Notes under the pieces: model-generated
The model's input: only the letters and a program-made list of their open reading frames with translations
Database searches by the model: none
What the model was told of the DNA's origin: nothing
Origin: Ctena decussata
Lineage: Eukaryota; Mollusca; Bivalvia; Lucinida; Lucinidae
NCBI GenBank assembly: GCA_963989385.1
Contig: OZ022512.1
Span: 25,627,899-25,691,898 of the forward strand
Direction of reading: 5' to 3'
DNA length: 64,000 bases
Shown here: piece after piece, positions 32,541-44,980 of the stretch
Numbering within the stretch: position 1 is the first letter of the stretch
Layout: each line of letters begins with the position of its first letter
Made by a program: the position numbers and the translations under genes

Positions 32541-32924
32541 CGGTATCTCATATCCATAGTGATTATGTAAACAAATCAGCTGATCATCATTATAAACCAC
32601 ATGGGACAGATTAGAGCTTGTCAAATTGTTTGGTCAATAGATTTAGTTTGTCTGAGCTCTCTTTTAACATGACAGCATCACACAGATTGATTTTATTGTA
32701 TTGACACAATCACCTTTTTCAAGCTTATATCTCCTTTCAAAAGGGATGATCAACATTTCAGACAGGCCTAATTGATATCTACCTAATCAAATTGGTGAAA
32801 AACTGTAAAAAGAACAGGACTTTGGGTGGGTAGCCCCATCTGAATAGGCACGTCTAGACAAAAAAAAAAAAAAAAAAGGTTCTGATTCCCACCACAGACT
32901 TAATTTCATTCTTTTTAATGCAGT

Positions 32925-33265
32925 CCTATATTATGCATACCAAAAATTAAACTTTTAGGATATCTATTTATCGATTTATTGCTATCCAATTGTTATCTTG
33001 ATTTTTGTATCTCCATAATTTGGTTTAAGGATATCTATAATCTTTTTGATATCTATAAATCAAATTTTGGATACCCCAAATCAAGATGACTTACTGGGTA
33101 TCCAAAAATCGAATTTGGATATTGGATACACTCATGGATATCCAAATATCAAAAATGAATATTGTATATCAAAAAATCAATTTATGGACATCCAATAAAA
33201 TAACTTAGGATATCCAATATTATTTTGTGATCATCTCAAAATAAAATATCAGATATCCAATGCCG
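32925..33265. repeat. Degenerate GGATATCCAA-rich tract
   Basis: Variants of GGATATCCAAAT and ATATCTATAAATC recur on both strands about a dozen times, suggesting a decayed short-period satellite. Confidence 0.65.
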
Positions 33266-33284
33266 GCTATCCTTAAACAGCTTA

Positions 33285-33480
33285 AGGCAAATGGCTGCAC
33301 TTTGAAAGGAGGAATCTTTTTAAGTCTCCCCCACCAACCCTCTGTAAATTGGGTCAGTTTGTAAAGGACAGAATTTGCTCCCCTGGAAGCAAATTCTATC
33401 TTAAAAGAAAGCCCCATTTTGGAAAGGTTACATAGTTCAGGGGAAAAAAAGAGAGTTGTTTCCCTTTGTAAAATAGGCAA
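33285..33480. mobile_element. Family E core fragment
   Basis: It has the palindrome GGACAGAATTTGCTCCC facing GCAAATTCTATCTTAAAAG with CTCCCCCACC and AAAGAGAGTTGTTTCCC flanks; terminal parts are missing. Confidence 0.7.
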
Positions 33481-33866
33481 AAAATGTCAGGATGTGTACC
33501 CATATACCTTGAAAATTATATTTTTAGGAGAATAAATTTATCATATTGGCTATATGTATAAAAGTTATTGGTAAACTGTGTTTATACCCAATTATTGACT
33601 TTATGGATTAGTCAAGAAAATCAACATTCTATTTATGGCTTAAATATTAATCATAAGGTGGATGAAGTTTAGTCATCTGTCAACTGTCAATAGATTCAGT
33701 CACAATAAACAGTCAACAACGGATAGAAAGTGCTGTTTTATGTTAAGAATTTTTCCATAATTTAATTACATTTCATTGCTTTAAGTTCCCTGAGACTCTC
33801 ACTGTGTGAAGCATATTCAGAATTATTAAATATTTAAGCAACAAGCAGAGAAAAATACAGAGAGGC

Positions 33867-34083
33867 TAAACTCCAGATAAGGAGTAATGAGGATAATCTA
33901 GTGATAATTTTCCATATTTCTCCATAAAAACATATATTGTGACCCCTCTTTAGGACCATCTCACAGAGAGACAGTTCTAATGAGGGGGTACAATACATGT
34001 TTTTACTGGACTATATGTATTCACTGGAAAATAATGAAAATTATTTCGAAATTATCATAAAAAACACCTTATCTGGAGCTCTG
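33867..34083. mobile_element. Palindromic MITE family A, copy 5
   Basis: The ends are CTCCAGATAAGGAGTAATGA and CACCTTATCTGGAGCTC. The central GTGACCCCTCTTTAGGACC arm is paired with a diverged partner. It is intergenic. Confidence 0.82.
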
Positions 34084-34372
34084 AATTTTAGAGGAGCTTC
34101 CATAGAGTGACAATCATTTTGCAATAACGCACCATTACACCAAGAAGGATACACATCCATAAAATAGTATTGGAAGTCATTGGACCATGAAATATAGATC
34201 ACACTGTTCTACAGTTAGTATAATAAGGTCATTCAGACTGAGCCACTATCCCACGTATGTGCAAATCAAAGAAATAGCACTGGAGATGATATTAGGCTAG
34301 GTTTCTGAAACATGAATTTTAGGTCAACACCTGTTTTCTGCTGGTCTTCATCAGGTGTAAGTGTATACCAAA

Positions 34373-34600
34373 TATTACAACTCTGGGGTCATATTTATAA
34401 AACCACTAAAGTCGTTGCTATCTGTTGCTAAGGCTAAAGATTCCCTACAGCTATGAAATTTGCTCTGGAGGAACAGCCTGAAAAAGACTTTTCCTCCAGA
34501 GCAAATTTCGTAGTTGTAGGGAATCTCCTTCATAGAAATTCAGCCTTGGCAACAGCATAGCAACCACTTAAGTCGTTTTATAAATATGGCCCCAGTTCCT
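34373..34600. mobile_element. Palindromic MITE family L, copy 1
   Basis: GGGGTCATATTTATAAAACC and its inverse are the ends. The core GAAATTTGCTCTGGAGGAAC is paired nearly perfectly. The partner copy is at 39918-40144. Confidence 0.87.
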
Positions 34601-34969
34601 TGTAGTCGCAAAGAAATTGACTTAACCACAGTAGGTGAACTTTTTTTCTAAGTGCAGTAAACCATGAAATGTAGGTCAGTACCAAATACAGTTATTATAA
34701 AATGCATTTAGTTGCATTTTCCAGAATTTTACTGTGTAATTTAGAATACTAATGTCTGTGGTATCAACATTCACAGTTTTATGAAAATTGAAAATGATAT
34801 GTTGGCACAGATCAGTTTTGGTATTCATGATACACCAAAGCACCAGATACGGGCAGTAAAGAAAGTTTGATGTGAATTTTCCTGCTTTCCTACTGAACTA
34901 TACATTGTTGCAGCCCATTAGAATCACCTCATCAAGGTGATTCTAATGGGATGCTACAATGTATAATTT

Positions 34970-35234
34970 TGATTGATTGATTTTTTGCTTAACGTCCACA
35001 GAAAAAATCTATGGTCATGTCAGGACGGTCAGTTAACCTAACCACACTATTCCTGGGCAGGCTTAGACCTTCTAAGCGTTTAACCAGTACTAAGTACACA
35101 TACTTTTGCCAGTAACTGACAACTGCCCTTCTTGAATCAGCGGAAGGAGAAACGAAAGTATGTGGCTAGACTGGGTATTGAACCCAGGGCCTCTGACTTG
35201 AGTCAGGTGCCCTACCAATTGCGCTACGTGGCCC
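34970..35234 (-). mobile_element. tRNA-derived SINE (type G), copy 2
   Basis: Same head, body and (CAAT)-rich tail. The target duplication ACAATG(T)ATAATTT lies at 34956-34969 and 35235-35247, with one indel. Confidence 0.9.
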
Positions 35235-35349
35235 ACAATGATAATTTAATGGAATGGTATAGATTCATCAGGTACTCCTTGTCATTTGAGCCCCTGTTAA
35301 ATTATTGCAAATTTATTTGAAATCAAGTATTGGCAGACTTGTACAGTAA

Positions 35350-35568
35350 TGACCATAAAATTTCAGACACGCAAAAGTCAAGACAATTATTGTCTGTAAA
35401 TTCTTAGAAAGTGGAATTTACACACATTAATACATCCAAATGATGCTTAGTGAATGGCAAACATTGTAGATCCTGATCAAACTGCTCCTTCAGGAGCAGT
35501 TTGTTCTGGGTCTACAATGTTTGCCCAGACCTGTCTGTCCAAATATTTAGGGTCATTAAGGTAGTTTG
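35350..35568. mobile_element. Palindromic MITE family C, copy 5
   Basis: TAATGACCATAAAATTTCAG at the left pairs with the AATATTTAGGGTCATTA right end. The central hairpin is CAAACTGCTCCTTCAGGAGC. Confidence 0.85.
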
Positions 35569-35878
35569 GTGCTCTTCGTCTTACCTGCCAATGTCACCAA
35601 ACTTAAGACATCGCCAAACATGTGTTTTACAGTATCTCATTTAGTTTCTTAGAAACTGTGCTAAACCCAACAGATGAACCTAAATATTCTATGTTCAATG
35701 AATCATGAAATGTAGGTCATTGCCTAGTATATTTCAGGGTTCATTGAACGTCGTATTTCTTATAATGAATAGATATGCATAATATTTGGGCTGATGGGTC
35801 TAATCCTGGATATTACCTACATTTCACGGTTGGTATTTCCAACACTATTTAATAGTCTAGATTTTCATCATACCTGGA

Positions 35879-36117
35879 GGGGGTGGTCGGGTGGTGCTAT
35901 GGTGCTGAGTGTAACTTCCAGTTCCGGGGCGTCCTACTGATTTGGAACATTGTAGGGCAAGGGCCTACTGTGCTTGCAGTGGGTGCGGGTGGGGGTTGTT
36001 CGGACATTTTCTCTCTCGTCTGTCATTTCTTCTCTTTCTCCCTCTCTTGGAGTCGCCCCGATATAGACTGAAATACTGTCTCAAAGGGTCCTTAAACCTA
36101 AAACAATCAATCAGTTA
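35879..36117 (+). mobile_element. SINE-like retroelement, plus strand, CAATCAAT tail
   Basis: The body ends CCCGATATAGACTGAAATAC … CCTTAAACCTAAAACAATCA, related to the core of the other SINEs here. It is flanked by ATCATACCTGGA at 35867-35878 and 36118-36129. A clear A/B-box head is not visible. Confidence 0.8.
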
Positions 36118-36524
36118 ATCATACCTGGAATAACAGGTCACACTGCATTGTAGCTGAGCTTGTACTACTTACGTGCTATGGTGACCTGCATTTCATGGTT
36201 CAGTGAAGCATGAAAGTGGTGGAATTGTCCATTTAAAGCTAAACACCCGTTGTCTTCTGACAATCGTTATTATTTTATAACTTAAAATTGCACTGCACAA
36301 CTGTGGAAATCAGTCAGTGTAGAATAATGAGCTTTTGCTGTGATGCTTGTCATAGAATTACAGGATAATTTAATTTTGCAGTCTTATGAACACTCTAGGT
36401 CATTGTGATGAAACAAGGTTGTGGTGACCTATTTGCAATTTCACCAAGCTATCACACCCTTTACATTCTAATATAAGCAGGCCTGCCCTCACCAGTCATA
36501 ATACAATCAATATCAGTCAGTTTT

Positions 36525-36700
36525 AAGGTAAATGGGAACACTATAAAGAAGGTAAATGGGGTCAACTCTTAAAGTAAGAATTCGCTCCTCTTGGAGCGAA
36601 TTCTTTTCTTTAAGAGTAGACCCCTTGTTTGGAAGGGCTATGTCATAGAGGAAGCAAACAGGAAGTCTTAAGTCGTCTACATTTGTGAAAATGGCAGAAA
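36525..36700. mobile_element. Family E core fragment
   Basis: The perfect palindrome TAAGAATTCGCTCCTCTTGG and its complement lies within GGGGTCAACTCTTAAAG / CTTTAAGAGTAGACCCC. Confidence 0.75.
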
Positions 36701-36734
36701 AACATGGAGGTGTACCTTTTCATGCTAATGCATT

Positions 36735-36970
36735 TGAGCCATGACACGACAAAACCTACAAAGTGGCATGAGCACCACATGAAGACTCAGAACAGCCTGG
36801 GCAGCTGCTCAGTATGATCAGACTTTGCTGTGCGCTTAAAGGGTAGCTAAGGGTCTAAGCTCCTCAAGCTTACAGCACAGACTCTGATCAGACTGTGCAG
36901 ATGCCCAGGCTGATCTGAGTCTTCAATGGGCGCACATACCACTTTGCTGGTTTTGTCTCATTGCATCTCA
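36735..36970. mobile_element. Palindromic MITE family B, copy 4
   Basis: The left end is TGAGCCATGACACGACAAAAC, paired with TTTTGTCTCATTGCATCTCA at the right. The internal CTGATCAGACT motifs are intact. Confidence 0.85.
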
Positions 36971-37409
36971 TTTATTAACAGCAACAGATCTGACTAAACT
37001 AATGCATCCATGCAGTGTGCTCAGTCTTTTAGATTAACACAAAGCATGTATGGACCTTGAGAAGTCAACAGGTGCTAGTTTTTAAGGATTCACAGACTCT
37101 GTTAGTATTTGTTATTTGCAGATAATGTAAAGCACCATTTTTATGTGTCAAAGGATCACTAGAAAGAGTTGCTGTGAATATTTGTAGGGTACTGGACAGG
37201 CAATAGAGACAAGAAACACAGTGGCTCTCCATTCAATGTATTTATAGAAATTAATGTCATTCTCAAATAAATAAACATTCTTAAACCTCCCTGTCCCCCT
37301 GTTTGATGACCCCTAGAAGTTTCAGTGATTCATTGCCTTGTGAAGAATATGTGTCATAGGACAGTGTAACTCACCAATGGTCCTTTGTCAAAAAAAATTA
37401 TAAACACTG

Positions 37410-37628
37410 CATACATGGGCCTGGTTGTTCTAAGTATCGTTACCTTCACAAAGTTGTGGATGAAGAATATTAAGCCTTACAGTACTTTCAAAATAAATGC
37501 GGTAATATTTTTTGCTGAAAAATTGAGGAGCTTTGCAGCAGCTCCTCACATTTTTTTCGCATCAAATGTTTGTGTTTTTACTGTCTCGTTAACTAACAAC
37601 ATCATTTGTTTTGAACAACTAGACCCAG
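37410..37628. mobile_element. Palindromic element with GTTGTTC ends, second copy
   Basis: GGGCCTGGTTGTTCTAAG and TTTTGAACAACTAGACCC form the inverted ends. The interior is more degraded. Confidence 0.7.
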
Positions 37629-37634
37629 GAAGGT

Positions 37635-37800
37635 ATGTATTCAATGTTATCCTTAAAGTGCAGACAAAAAACTGAAGTCTGCAAAATCTCAAAAAATGTA
37701 CTGAAAATTCAAAGACTAGAGGGCACAGAGTGGAGAGCCAGGTAAGGCAGCTCTGCAAACACAACTATTTTCATTTCTGGGGCTTTATGGGTTAAATCAG
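37635..37800. mobile_element. Family D fragment, reverse orientation
   Basis: CAGACAAAAAACTGAAGTCTG and CAAAGACTAGAGGGC are reverse complements of the family-D tail. The hairpin is largely lost. Confidence 0.6.
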
Positions 37801-37877
37801 ATAAAAAACTTTGTTTTCAAAGCAAAACTGAAAATGCTCCACCTCAAAACTATTTAGCATTGACTTGATTTAGGAAA

Positions 37878-38798
37878 TATACTAGTCAAAATAAGTTCCG
37901 CCGCATTTACATTAGCATCTTTTTCAGTAAAGGTACCATAATGAATGAACTTAAAGAGTCATTGTAGTACTGATATGACCTTTTTATATTGCTAGACAGA
38001 CAGGTTTCAAAATTTTAATATAAACCGAGAGTTTGCGCAACTTTCAGTTTAAGTGGGTGCTTTTTCTAATTTCCCGAGATTTTTCATGAAAAAAAAATAG
38101 CCTTTTCTTTTAGTTTTGCTCTTATTTTCTCTTCTGTATATCTTAGACACATCTTTGGATTCCAAATGTGTCATATACAGAAGAAAATCGGAATTCAAAA
38201 CGGTTTTCACGATATCGTCTCACTTCTAAATTTCAACGTTAAGGCAGAAAAGCCAAACTTTCTAAAGTTGCTGTGTCATTGTCATAAACATTTCAAACCT
38301 GCATGACTGACACAATTTTGCGATAAACTGATGCATTCTCATTTTAAAATGTTGCAAAGAAGCGTATTCACATGTCCGGAAAAGCAGAACTAAAATTTGT
38401 GACTGACAAGCCCACGATCTGAAGATCAAATTTCCTATAATTTTGATTCAAAGGGAGGTAATTTACCGTCTCGCACACTTTAAGATGCAATCTTCGCCAT
38501 TTGAAAGTTTGTTCAGATTTGATTTAGATGTTTCTAGAATGTACGGTTTCTCGAAAATTAAACGAGACAAACATAATGGTACTGCGCATGCGCAGTAAGC
38601 GCCTAGTTGCAGTTTCTGTGGTTTACTAGTTACGCGAGATAACTCTGTACACGCAAGCAGGAAACTGAGACATTAAAAAGTTTTCCGTGGACAAATGTTG
38701 TGGCAACTAATTAAAAGCAAAATAATTTGACAGTGATATATTTAAAATCGTCATTATCACAATTAAAATTGCGGCGGAATTTGTTTTGACGAGTATAT
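37878..38798. mobile_element. TIR element (about 0.92 kb)
   Basis: Inverted ends ATATACT(A/C)GTCAAAA continue into TTCCGCCGCA. The middle has a fold-back around TCTTAGACACATCTTTGG and a GCGCATGCGC palindrome at 38585. No ORF. Confidence 0.8.
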
Positions 38799-39185
38799 AG
38801 TCAAACTTGTCTCAAGGGATCACTCAAGGGGACCCACAAAAATTGGCTTCTTATAACAGATGACCCCATAATACAGGTTCATTTGCACTGTATTTTGGAT
38901 AGAGGGGCGCCAAAAATGTGGCTGCTAAAGACAGGTGACCCCTTAAGACATTACCATTTAGACAAGTTTTACTACGTTATCATTTGTTTTCCTTCAAGCA
39001 TTATGAACATCATAAAGAAATTTTATGAATCCCTATATGGTTGCTTTTCTATTCAAAATGCATTTTTGTTTGAATATAACAGACATTTAAACAGAACAAA
39101 AACTCGCCCGAATGGTATTTCTCACCTGTCACATTCTTACACAGTAACAGAGATCTTGGCGAGAAACAAACTGTCTGCCAGATGA

Positions 39186-39357
39186 TATAGAGGATATTTG
39201 ACTTTTTCAGTGTAAGATCGAATTTTATTTCACCGTTTGAACACCAAAAGCAGTATTTTCACGAGTGGCGAAGCCACGAGTGAAAATACTGGTTTTGGTG
39301 TTCATGAGTGAAATAAAAATTCATCTTACACTGAAAAAGTCAAACTTTCTATTTCTT
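39186..39357. mobile_element. Palindromic element, about 170 bp
   Basis: TTGACTTTTTCAGTGTAAGA and its complement, with AACACCAAAAGCAGTATTTT arms and a CGAGTGGCGAAGCCACG centre. A smaller palindrome around ACTGTTTGAAACAGT is at 39758-39828. Confidence 0.85.
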
Positions 39358-39917
39358 TTATGCTTGAAAATTGCAATAATTCTGTTTATTCAAGAGCGTC
39401 AGGCATCACGACAGAAACACAATTTTTTTCTAGCCATTTTGCGTCAAATTTGATGCTTCCAGCGTCTTTATTGGGTATGATATTGGTTGTAAACAAAGTT
39501 TGCAACTGTAAAACAGCTTCAAATATCATCTTGATAAACAGATCTCAAAAAAATTGCCAAGAAAGAATGCCTACAGGCGACTTAGGCGGCCTGACGTCGC
39601 GTGCAGTAACAATGTTACGTTGGCGCATTAAGTGACGTCACTAACGTCGTAATGACATGCAAACATGCGTGACATAATTTTTGTCAAGCAAGATAAGATT
39701 TAGTCAATTAATCAATAATAAACTTGAGGCTATTTCGCAAAAATCCTATTTCTGAAACAGTGAAATCGAAAGTGATAATTTCACTGTTTGAAACAGTGAG
39801 ATTATCAGTTTCGATTTCACCGAGAAATCTCTATAATTCATTGAAAAGTATAAAAGAAATACATGTATGTACTAACGCTTGAGAGAAATCAACTTCTAAG
39901 CTTAGATTAATGCAGTT

Positions 39918-40144
39918 CTGGGGGTCGTATTTATAAAACTACTTAAGTCATTGCTATGCTGCTGCTAAGGCTAAATTTCTATAAAGGAGATTCCCTACAA
40001 CAATGAAATTTGCTCTGGAGGAACAGTCTTTTTCAGACTGTTCCTCCAGAGCTAATTTCATAGTTTTAGGGAATCTCCTTCAAAGAAATTTTGCCTTAGC
40101 AACAGCATAGCAACCATTTAAGTTGTTTTATGAATACGGCCCCT
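39918..40144. mobile_element. Palindromic MITE family L, copy 2
   Basis: It has the same ends and core as the 34373 copy, with a perfect TTTGCTCTGGAGGAACAGTC hairpin. Confidence 0.87.
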
Positions 40145-41149
40145 GGATGTACAGTTTTACTGCCAACAAAGTGCAAGATATACCAGCAGAAATAGAGCAG
40201 GCTTAGCTCATTCTGTGTACCTATGTGGCCTGATAAGAATCTGTTCTACAAAATCTAAGGATGAATAAACAGATGGATGACTTGTAGTTTTTTTGGCCTT
40301 CAGAATAATTGGGTCAGTGGGAGAATGACTGAATGATGAGGAGAAAGAAATAATCAAGAGACTCAACAAATATCTCCAGCATGGCAGAAAATGAACCCAT
40401 GACCTCTAAATTAAGGCTCTAGAGCATCACCGCCCCTTGGACAACAGTACCAGTTCAATCCTGAGGAATCTATATAGGAAAGAGCCCATACTCCAACTAG
40501 ACCAAACAGATACTAAGGAAGTTCTGGTTTCCTGCTATTCCAAGATGCCAAGAGCCATCTCTACTACTGCCATGGCTAATTCACTGGGATCCTGAATATG
40601 TTTATATGATGGAGGTTTTCCTTCTCAAAAAAAAAACAAAAAAAACAACAACTCCAAAATCTGAATCTTGCAACCCCCACCCCTCCCCACCTGGCTGGGA
40701 AAAAACATTTTCCAGATGTTTTACCCATGACCGTAGCAACCCTGGTAACTCCTATGAAAGGGGAAGCAAATATAGCCATGTCAGTGATCACCTTGGAGAC
40801 TGCGGTATATCCATACAACATGAGAATTTTTTATCAGAAATATCCTCAAACCCCATCTAATTTGAAGCTCCGGGTATCATGAACTAAATCTTCTCAAAAT
40901 ATCAAACAATGACCATGACAATGATGTAGAAAATACTATACAAACATAGTGTTTTTTTTTTAATCTGAAAACAATAAATACATCTATATACAAGACTGAA
41001 CATGACATGAGATACGTATTTACAAATGTACATGCTATGAACATCAAAATGCATAACAAATAATGAAAAATTGAAAAATCTTGCTTCGGTTTTATTTTTG
41101 TCAAAAGCTGCATCCTTCCCAAATGACTGAAATAATGAAATTTGACCCT

Positions 41150-41345
41150 TAAAGAGCCAAATATTTGCAAACAGCATAGAGCCAGATGAGGCTGCTCATT
41201 ATGAGCCATCTCATCTGGATCTACACTTTTTGCCCTTTAGTCTTTGAATTTCAAGATGATATGGCTTGGATGAGACATTTATGAAACTTTGCAGATGTAA
41301 ATTTAGTCATCTGCTCTTTTCAGTGATTTATGGGTATAACCATGC
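41150..41345. mobile_element. Palindromic MITE family D, copy 6
   Basis: GCAAACAGCATAGAGCC is followed by a GATGAGGCTGCTCATTATGA hairpin and the CTTTAGTCTTTGAATTTC tail. Confidence 0.82.
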
Positions 41346-41370
41346 CAACTTTTTTCATCCTGCAGGCAAA

Positions 41371-41936
41371 CAACACAGCAAGGATGTCATATTAACATTA
41401 ATGTAATATCATGGGAAGATTTTTACAACATAAAAATGTTTAATTATGAAGAACGCTTTTACGATAGTATCAGAATTTAGTAGTTTCGTTCGATACCTGC
41501 TTTAGTAACATTATGCAGCTATTTATTACTTTTGATTTGATTGGTTGAAAATATTGGGCCCTATAAAAAGGGAAAAATTGGCGCATTTTTTCACAGTTTG
41601 AAAATTTTTCAACAAAGAAACAACTAGTTTGACATAGAAGTTCATATTCTAAAAATTTTGAGAAGTTGATTGATCTTTGCTGAAGTAAATTTGCTTCATT
41701 TGAAAAGAGAAGTACATGTATAAAGTTGAACCCGGTCTTGACTGTGTCCGGTAAAAGTGAAAATAAACATTGAGAAAAACATAACTTTGTCTCCGTGAGG
41801 TAACTTTTTGCATTGTGTTTGTATTGTGTCATATTGATTCATGAGCCAGCGCTCCCGTAGTTCGATTAGACAGTTAAGAGATCTTAACACAGCAACACAG
41901 CAAGGATGTCATATTAACATTAATGTAATATCATGG
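41371..41936. repeat. 44-bp direct repeats flanking a 478-bp segment
   Basis: CAACACAGCAAGGATGTCAT followed by ATTAACATTAATGTAATATC and ATGG is identical at 41371-41414 and 41893-41936. The intervening segment has no coding similarity I recognise. Confidence 0.9.
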
Positions 41937-42965
41937 TATTCAAAATCAATACATGTGCACCATGAGGCCCTGTATGGCTCACTTGAGTATAATGGTAACA
42001 GATCAAACTAGGGTCATCATCTGAACAAAAAGTTCAAGATTTGACCAAGTGACCTAGTTTTTGATCCAACATGACACAGTTTCAAACTTGGCCTAGATTT
42101 TATGGAGATCATCATTCTGACAAAGTTTCATGAAGACTGGATCAAAACTGTAATCTCTAGAGTGCTCACAAGGCTTTTCCAATATTTCACATAGCAGTGT
42201 TTCCCCTAAAGCGGAATGGCGGGGTGCCATGCCCTGCCCCTTTTTGGTCCCGCCCTTCTGCCCCAAAAATGTGTCATAAGCACCCTTCTGTCCGATTAGA
42301 AACCAGTCTCTTTTCCCGCGCTGCTATCGCAATTCCATTGTGTCCTATACTTGTAAAAACTAACAGCTCAAGTCAATCGATAATCTGTACACATGCTCAT
42401 CAATAAACACCAATCACGGTGATTAATCTGTGGCAATTATCACCTCGCTATACCCCGACTGCCATGTGGTAATTGGAGAGGAAAATTACTTCGCAAACTG
42501 AAAACACATGCTGGTTACCGGCTTTAAAGGCGTCAAAGCATTGCGGACATGACGATAGTAATCGGTGCAATTAAGAAAGTGACCAGCCTGTTCCGACTGT
42601 GAAATTAACGGGTAACCCGTTAAACTCGCTTGCCTCGCTCCCATAATGACACGGGCCTAGTTGAGGATGTGGCAGGTGGGGATTCATTTGCGATAACGGG
42701 GCCTCTTGCCGCATCAATACTGATAACTATTTTTGCATGTTGCGCAACTACAGAATTCGAGGCCTAAGACGCGTACGACAATCTATTTTCTCAGTAAACA
42801 TGTCAGATACGTAATGTACGGTTATCACAGATACGGATCGTGCTAAGTTTGCGCAGGCTGATCAGATCATACATGTTTTCATGAAATCGTCATAGGTGCC
42901 GGTGATTTCTGTCTATGAAAGTCGTTGCGTTCACTTTAAGATTACTTTCCCGCGTTTTTATATCT

Positions 42966-43787
42966 TTTTTTTTTTTTTTTTGAGGAGCCTATATTGGTTC
43001 CCCGTTTATTCTCCCCGTCAATAGGTATGAAGTGGGTCGGGCAGGGCCATCCCACTATAATACCTTACAATATGTATCATATCAGTATCATATGTATATC
43101 ATTGCAATATTTCAGTTTCCGTTAGAAGAAATTTACATCTCTCATTCATTTCTAGCACACCAATACTCAATTTCTTGATCAGATATTAGTTTCAACTACT
43201 GTAATGACCCTGAATATTCGGACAAACAGGTCTAAGAAGACATTGTAGACCCAGTTCAAACTGCTCCTCACGGAGCAGCTTGATCAGGGTCTACAATATT
43301 TGCCATTCTCTAAGCATCATTTGGATGTATTAATGTGTATAAAATCCACTAAGCATTTTTAGAACAGTAATTGTCCAGCTTTCGGGTGTCCGAAACTTTA
43401 GGGTCATTATGGTATCTATACAGACATAATTATATGCTTAAATGGTGTCATGTGAAAAGGTACCATATGACCTTTAGGAGCATGGAAAAAACAGATCAGC
43501 CTGTACACTGCAGCAGTCCAGTCGTGATCCTGCCTGTTAGCAGATATTGATTTTAAATCCCAAGGGATCTGAAAAGCAAAAGCAAAAATCCCGACTGGTC
43601 CACACCAGTGCACAGACTGATCTGTGTATTTGTTGCACACAAAGCACCCTTTCACTTACCGGTAACTCCATTTTTTCTGCTTAATTTGGGGAGTTTTTTA
43701 TGGAAAAGTATTTTCAGGCATGAGGCTAACAGAGCTAAGGCTAATACTTCAACCCATCCATACTCAGCACCTCCAAGTTTAGTCTGT
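42966..43787 (-). mobile_element. Retro-insertion with poly(A) tail (minus strand) and 16-bp target duplication
   Basis: CCGCGTTTTTATATCT is present at 42950-42965 and 43788-43803. Immediately inside the left copy is a T-run (42966-42981), that is, a poly(A) tail on the minus strand. The inserted 0.8 kb has no recognisable coding capacity and now carries a family-C MITE. Confidence 0.82.
43203..43412. mobile_element. Palindromic MITE family C, copy 6 (inside a larger element)
   Basis: The ends GTAATGACCCTGAATATTC and CTTTAGGGTCATTATGG surround a GTAGACCC…GGTCTAC hairpin. It is nested inside the hAT-like element at 42195-44463. Confidence 0.85.
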
Positions 43788-44980
43788 CCGCGTTTTTATA
43801 TCTAGTTCCCGCCGATCCAGGCGTACTATCTGTGGAACGAGAACCAGTCAATTTATTAAAAGTACCTTGGGAAATCCGCAATCTTTACCATCCCAACAGC
43901 AGTCACCATGCATTCACTTGCGATTTTACAAATTTACCGGCCAGATATGCAACTATACGCGATCCTTCTTTGATATGTAACTACTCTAGAAAGGTCTTAC
44001 AGTAAGTATGTTCATCTAAGTGTAGAATTAAAATCGGTTTCGAGATCCAGATTTTGAGTGTAAACAAGTATCAGCTTTGATCAAAATTGCTAGAAAAATC
44101 AGACCCATCAGCCGAGATGCAATTTTGGCTGCGTATATTGAGGGTGGGGAAAAGTAAGTTGGGGAAGTAGTGGTGGTTTGAGAATACTGCATTGTTTTGT
44201 TTTTTTTTAGCAACTTTTTTTTTTTTGAGCAACTCAACAATGGACTGGTCACACTAACACTATGAATACTACTGCTGAATTACACTACATATTGAACATA
44301 ATGGTAGTGTTACTGCACTGAAAAGTCATACTTTTGAGGTTAATTATTAGATGCAGGCCGAACAATGTGAGTAACATTGCCCCTCCAGATGCCCTTTGCC
44401 ACGCTAAAAATGCCCTTTTCTTCAGCAGCACCCTGCCGCTTTTTCAGTCTGGGGGAAACACTGACATAGTGACCCAATTTTAACCTAGGCCTCGATTTCA
44501 TGTACATAAACACTCAGCAAAGTTTCATGAAGACTGGATCAAAACTGTGCCCTCTACAGTGTACACAAGGTTGATCTAAGATTTGACCTATTCCTATTTT
44601 CAACCAGGACTGAGTTGTTCAAAACTAATAACATCATTTAAAGGGACAAATACTGCCATAATCTGCTGAAAAATCTGTCAGAGGAGTTTGTGCAAAAGAT
44701 CCTAAAATTTTCTTCTTAAAATTTTGACTAACAACTTTGTTAAGCTTACTATGCTTCAAACAACTAGGTCCAGAGCTCAAAATGAGTCAAAACACATGGG
44801 AAAATTTTCCATCTCTATCAAAAGGTGTTGTTAAATCTTAATTTTTATAAAATATGTTTCCCTCCAACAGGTAATTACCTAAAGTAATGTAATCTAACTT
44901 TTTCAGCATTGCCTTTAGCACGTGATGGTATTAAATGGACTCAGATAACTATCCAAGACCCACACAGCCTGTCAGTCTCT

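Larger units (their letters stand above)
42195..44463. mobile_element. hAT-like DNA transposon, non-autonomous (2.27 kb)
   Basis: Inverted ends CAGTGTTTCCCC and GGGGGAAACACTG with subterminal GGGTGC/GCACCC similarity. ACATAG directly flanks both sides, a 6-bp match rather than the usual 8. No transposase reading frame is recognisable. It contains a retro-insertion and a family-C MITE. Confidence 0.72.
41936..44600. repeat. Tandem-unit repeat (GACCTAGTTTTTGA type) split by a hAT-like element
   Basis: Units with CAAAGTTTCATGAAGACTGG and GATCAAAACTGT occur at 42000-42175 and again at 44462-44600. The 2.27 kb between them is a later insertion. Confidence 0.78.

Noticed and set aside
41470..41832. 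120-codon minus-strand frame
   Set aside because: It lies between the 44-bp direct repeats in low-complexity AT-rich DNA, with no family signature.
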